Part shown: one piece after another, positions 45,760 to 48,669 of the stretch
Layout: the number at the start of each line of letters is the position of its first letter
How positions within the stretch are numbered: position 1 is the stretch's first letter
Notes under the pieces: model-generated
Seen by the model: the letters and a program-made list of their open reading frames with translations, nothing else
Told to the model about the DNA's origin: nothing
The model's database searches: none
Position numbers and translations under genes: made by a program
Virus record (IMG/VR): IMGVR_UViG_3300046680_000366
Location: 1 to 48,669 of that record
Source of the DNA: a virus
DNA length: 48,669 nucleotides
Strand: one strand, 5' to 3'

Positions 45760-47208
45760 CTACGCGGCAACGCCGAAAATTCTCTGCTCCGCATCGACGT
45801 AGAAGACCCGCACTTCCGCCCACGCGCCGACCATTCGGGTGTCCGCATCAACAGGAATGAGTGTTGCGTTTGCGACGGTCAGCGGGATCACATACGCGGC
45901 GCCCGTGCTCACATTGGGCTGTTGAACACTGGCTCCGGAGCCCATTATTGCGGCTCCAATGATCTCGCCGACCGCATTAGATGCATTGGCCTGCTGGACG
46001 CTCGCTGCGGAGCCCGACACTAGAACAGCGCCGCTTGCCGAACCGGAATTGGCTTCCTGAACCGATGCAGACGAACCGGTGACAGCAGCAACGCCAACTG
46101 CGAGCGATACGTTCTTGCCCTGCGTCGAAGTGCCAGAACCTGAGACAGCGACGGCGCCGAATGCCGCAGAAACGTTTGGCGCTTGAGTGCTAGCGGCGCT
46201 GCCTTGAACGACGTTGCCGATCGCACCCGAAGCATTCGAGACGTTAGGCACCTGGGTGCTTGATGCCACTCCCGTGACCGCAACCGATCCGGACGCTGCC
46301 GAAATATTCGGCGACTGCAAAGAGGAGCTCGCGCCGGATACCTGAACAGAGCCTGTCGCGCCATCAGTGTTGGGCGCCTGGTTCGTCGCCGCTGCGCCGG
46401 ACACACGGACAGCGCCCGATGCCGATGAAGCATTGGCGGCCTGCGTGCTTGCGGAAGACCCGCCGATCGCAATAGCACCGCTCGCCGACGCCGTGTTCTT
46501 TGCCTGCGTGCTGGCCGACGCTCCCGAAACGGAAATCGCACCAGCAGCTGACGATACGTTGGGCGCTTGCGTCGATGCACCCGAGCCAGTAACCGCACTG
46601 GCGCTCGCGAGATACTTGACGGACTGGACCGTGACGTTACAGAAATTCCCGGCGCCAGCATTGACCGTCGTCAGCGTGACCGCGAGATTGAGCGTCTGGC
46701 TCGCGCTGTTCGCGGCGTACGTGAGCGTGGTGAGGTAGTCGGTGGATGCGCCCGCAGCGACGCCCACTGGCGTGTGCGTAACCGCAGTGGCGCTGCCGTC
46801 CGACAGCGTGGCAACCAGCTTCGCCGCAGCAGTGTTCGCTCCAGTGTCGCCGCCGTACATTCCCCATGCAATAACTACCGTGCGTGACGTGGTGTCGGCG
46901 GGAACGGTCAGCTGCAACCCATTACCGACAACCGCCGAACCTGACGCCGGAGCAAAGATGCCGTCTCCGCTCGTGGCGCTGGCGGTCGGCGTGCCATCTG
47001 TCCAGGCGATGCTGCGGGCATCGGGTCCGTAGCCTCCAAGCGCAACGCCAGTACCAATGGCGGTAGGCAAAGAGATGGTCGAGCCGCCGCCGCTCTTTCG
47101 GTTCGGACTTGTCGCGCTCTGCGGGAACTGAATCCAGTCAGTCTGAGCCGGCGAACTGAGGTTGACCGCACTGCTACTGACTGAGGTCGAGCCCGACAGC
47201 GAGCCCAT
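45760..47208 (-). CDS. Large repeat protein, fibre-like
   Basis: 482 residues. After a 205-residue N-terminal domain (QTDWIQFPQSATSPNRKSGG; beta-sandwich-like region with LTTLTYAANSASQTLNLAVT) come about eleven imperfect 21-residue repeats of the type VSGSAASTQAPNVSSASGAV (63 bp each), then a C-terminal domain (YVIPLTVANATLIPVDADTR). The repeats should form a beta-solenoid or fibrous shaft. Short DNA repeats invite length change by recombination. The gene is in the late run near lysis, so a virion or surface-binding role is likely. Confidence 0.65.
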   Translation of the reverse strand: MGSLSGSTSVSSSAVNLSSPAQTDWIQFPQSATSPNRKSGGGSTISLPTAIGTGVALGGYGPDARSIAWTDGTPTASATSGDGIFAPASGSAVVGNGLQLTVPADTTSRTVVIAWGMYGGDTGANTAAAKLVATLSDGSATAVTHTPVGVAAGASTDYLTTLTYAANSASQTLNLAVTLTTVNAGAGNFCNVTVQSVKYLASASAVTGSGASTQAPNVSSAAGAISVSGASASTQAKNTASASGAIAIGGSSASTQAANASSASGAVRVSGAAATNQAPNTDGATGSVQVSGASSSLQSPNISAASGSVAVTGVASSTQVPNVSNASGAIGNVVQGSAASTQAPNVSAAFGAVAVSGSGTSTQGKNVSLAVGVAAVTGSSASVQEANSGSASGAVLVSGSAASVQQANASNAVGEIIGAAIMGSGASVQQPNVSTGAAYVIPLTVANATLIPVDADTRMVGAWAEVRVFYVDAEQRIFGVAA

Positions 47209-47210
47209 GA

Positions 47211-47624
47211 TCAGTTACCGTTGGTCAGCGTCCAACCCGAGATGCTCACCGCTTGGCCGGTCGCGATGCTGGTCGTGCCAGTCAAGTTCAGGTCAGCGCC
47301 CGACGTGCCCACGGTGCCGTCAACCAGAGGCGTGCCGCCCGAGGTCGTGAGGCGATACCAGGTTGCGGCGGTCCCAGCGCCGGCGCCGGCCGTGCCAGTG
47401 CCGTTTGCGATGGCGCCAACGGTAAGCACACCCGCGGACGCAGCACCGAATGTCGCCGCGCACGTATGGGTCGAAAGCGCCACCTGCGACGTGACTGCCG
47501 TGTCGGGCGACGCGGGCTGCGTGCCGCTGTACAAGGTGAGGATCGCCGACGCGCCGGCGGCAGTGCTGATCGCCGTCTGTTGCGAGGTCTTCAATGCGGC
47601 GGAATACTTCAGGTTCGATGCCAT
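47211..47624 (-). CDS. Small Ala/Thr/Gly-rich structural protein
   Basis: 137 residues (MASNLKYSAALKTSQQTAIS) with SAILTLYSGTQPASPDTAVT and a Gly/Ala/Thr-rich beta region (ANGTGTAGAGAGTAATWYRL). Genes of this sort accompany fibre-like genes in Burkholderia phages. It is two bases upstream of the repeat protein, so the two are likely to act together. Confidence 0.62.
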   Translation of the reverse strand: MASNLKYSAALKTSQQTAISTAAGASAILTLYSGTQPASPDTAVTSQVALSTHTCAATFGAASAGVLTVGAIANGTGTAGAGAGTAATWYRLTTSGGTPLVDGTVGTSGADLNLTGTTSIATGQAVSISGWTLTNGN

Positions 47625-47688
47625 TCAGGCTCCAGAAATGAAGGTGCCCGCGCTGAGCAGGCAGGATCGGTGTTTGTGCGAGCGACAG

Positions 47689-48261
47689 CTAAACAATTCC
47701 GAGCGCTTTCTTTGCGGCCCCATACAGCGCCGCGCGGTCGACCCAACCGTTCGGCATCGCCTTCGAGGTCGCACTGCCGAGATTCACCGCGCGCGACACG
47801 CCAAGGAAATTGCCAGCGAGCGCCAGTGCGCTCAGCTTCCGGTTGAACCAGTACCAGGCGGCTGACATTGCGGCATTGCCCGGTTGTTCGAGCAGCTCCG
47901 GATGATTCAGAAGATCCAAATCGAGGCCCACCGCGGCGAGCGTGTAGTTGCGGCGCCCGGTGATTTGAATGAGCCCGCGGCCGCAGAAGAGCCGGCCGTC
48001 TCCAGCCTGGGTATTGCCGAGCTCGCCCGCTTTCTTTGCCGGCGGCTCATACGCGCTCTGCGCCGCAGTCGGACCCCAGATCTCGCGGGTGTATCCGAGA
48101 TACACAGACTCGACGCCGATGGTCGCAAGGAAAGCGGCGACGTCCAGCGGCTCTGCGATGTGATAGCGATCGCACGCGGCCTGAATCGGCTGCACCCATT
48201 GCGCAGCTCGAAGCTGCGTTGCACCGCAGCCAGCGGCAACGATGGAGGTGGTCAGGTTCAT
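47689..48261 (-). CDS. Endolysin, GH19 (chitinase-type) muramidase
   Basis: 190 residues. AAFLATIGVESVYLGYTREI contains probable catalytic Glu51 and Glu60; GDGRLFCGRGLIQITGRRNY is the strongly conserved GH19 substrate-cleft motif. GH19 endolysins cleave peptidoglycan between MurNAc and GlcNAc residues. There is no signal peptide or SAR helix, so a holin is required. It overlaps the upstream membrane gene by four bases. Confidence 0.9.
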   Translation of the reverse strand: MNLTTSIVAAGCGATQLRAAQWVQPIQAACDRYHIAEPLDVAAFLATIGVESVYLGYTREIWGPTAAQSAYEPPAKKAGELGNTQAGDGRLFCGRGLIQITGRRNYTLAAVGLDLDLLNHPELLEQPGNAAMSAAWYWFNRKLSALALAGNFLGVSRAVNLGSATSKAMPNGWVDRAALYGAAKKALGIV

Positions 48262-48617
48262 ATCACCGCCATCAGGAATTTGAAGCAGTCAGCCAGCCAC
48301 GCGGGGAAGCGATGGAACTGCGTGTAGAACCAGAATCCGTAGAGCCCGAGCAGCGGGAGCACGATGGGAATGAACACCTGTCGCTGAAAGAATCGCCACG
48401 CGGCCGCGAGGCGGCACATGAACCGAGCACCGGCGGCGACGTCGCTCAGAATGCTGCGAATAAGTGCAGTGTCTTCGGCGACCTGATCGGCTGTCGCCTC
48501 CACCTTGCGCGTGACCTTGGTGTTCTCCGAAATTGCCGCGTCGTGCGCAACAAGGTATTCGACAACGTGCGCGCGAAACTCCGGATCGGGCATCGTCAAC
48601 ATGTCTTTGGCTTCCAT
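48258..48617 (-). CDS. Membrane protein of the lysis cassette, candidate holin
   Basis: 119 residues. A soluble helical N-terminus (MEAKDMLTMPDPEFRAHVVE) and a coiled-coil-like middle lead to one clear hydrophobic span (VFIPIVLPLLGLYGFWFYTQ) and possibly a second at the C-terminus (LADCFKFLMAVI). It is coupled to the endolysin by ATGA. Holin is the best guess by position, although a single strong span is not typical. Its first 25 codons are duplicated at the contig start. Confidence 0.6.
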   Translation of the reverse strand: MEAKDMLTMPDPEFRAHVVEYLVAHDAAISENTKVTRKVEATADQVAEDTALIRSILSDVAAGARFMCRLAAAWRFFQRQVFIPIVLPLLGLYGFWFYTQFHRFPAWLADCFKFLMAVI

Positions 48618-48669
48618 TGGGCCCCGGGCATAAAAAAAGCCGCTCTAGGCGGCTGTTGGTCGAATCGTT
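48543..48669. repeat. Direct terminal repeat, right copy
   Basis: Identical to bases 1-127. It contains the 5' end of the lysis membrane gene and the minus-strand terminator (48632-48653). Confidence 0.95.

Noticed and set aside
1-48669. CRISPR array, insertion sequence or rRNA
   Set aside because: No regularly spaced direct repeats of CRISPR type, no transposase and no rRNA sequence were seen. The iterons and protein repeats explain the regular patterns found.
48543-48669. Biological direct terminal repeats (T7-like ends)
   Set aside because: 127 bases equals an assembler k-mer size and cuts a gene in both copies. GpA-type terminases make cos ends, not short terminal repeats.

Overview
The window is a complete temperate bacteriophage genome, written as a linear contig that closes on itself. 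Bases 1-127 are identical to bases 48543-48669, so the unique circle is 48,542 bp, most likely closed through an assembly overlap. High G+C, Burkholderia-like protein sequences and an attP core that is the 3' 50 nt of a betaproteobacterial-type tRNA-His point to a phage of Burkholderia, Paraburkholderia or a close relative. The virion is a mosaic. The packaging and head genes are lambda-type (GpA terminase, gpB portal, gpW, S49 protease, gpD, gpE). The contractile tail is Mu-type (sheath, tube, frameshifted chaperone, gpN, gpP, gp45-gp48). A myovirus is expected, comparable in plan to Shigella phage SfV.

Layout. The switch lies at 31.8-33.1 kb: an S24-family CI repressor (+) diverges from a Cro-like protein (-). 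Two promoters, one on each side of cI (PR leftward, PL rightward), each carry two copies of the 17-bp operator TTAAACANNNTGTTTAA. The copies sit at the same 24-bp spacing over the -35 and the -10 of both promoters. The leftward early operon (31.8 down to 23.6 kb) holds small regulators, an O-like winged-helix initiator with iterons inside its own gene (the likely origin), DUF4031, RusA, HNH and DUF4406 proteins, a candidate late regulator and membrane or lipoproteins. The late genes continue on the minus strand from 23.1 to 2.5 kb (terminase, head, tail, fibre). After the circle closes they resume from 48.6 to 43.4 kb (lysis, fibre-like repeat protein, HNH, lipoproteins). A conversion cassette interrupts this run at 0.1-2.4 kb: an HTH protein and an outer-membrane barrel on the plus strand, and an AT-rich glycosyltransferase on the minus strand.

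The rightward early operon (33.2-42.7 kb) starts at PL with four tiny genes. It then carries a diversity-generating retroelement (DGR): two tandem target genes, each ending in a variable repeat, an Avd-like accessory protein, an adenine-rich template repeat and a DGR-type reverse transcriptase with IGNLSSQ and YVDD motifs. All 11 template-to-VR1 differences, and 12 of 13 template-to-VR2 differences, fall on template adenines. Behind it lie an ASCH-like protein, an SPPY methyltransferase, MazG-like and Lar-like proteins, a DUF4224 excisionase candidate, a tyrosine integrase and attP. Just past attP, a near-perfect LexA box covers the promoter of an unknown gene, which would put an SOS-regulated gene at the prophage end.

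The most notable system is the DGR. It diversifies two small proteins without recognisable secretion signals, encoded in a CI-repressed early operon instead of beside the tail fibre, and its template repeat lies inside the 5' coding region of the reverse transcriptase. Also worth attention: a tRNA-Leu-like structured element without a readable anticodon arm (23225-23342), repeated GTTACCC motifs around the small terminase gene, several terminators inside the late run (implying antitermination), and an antisense pair of small genes at 31.4-31.6 kb.
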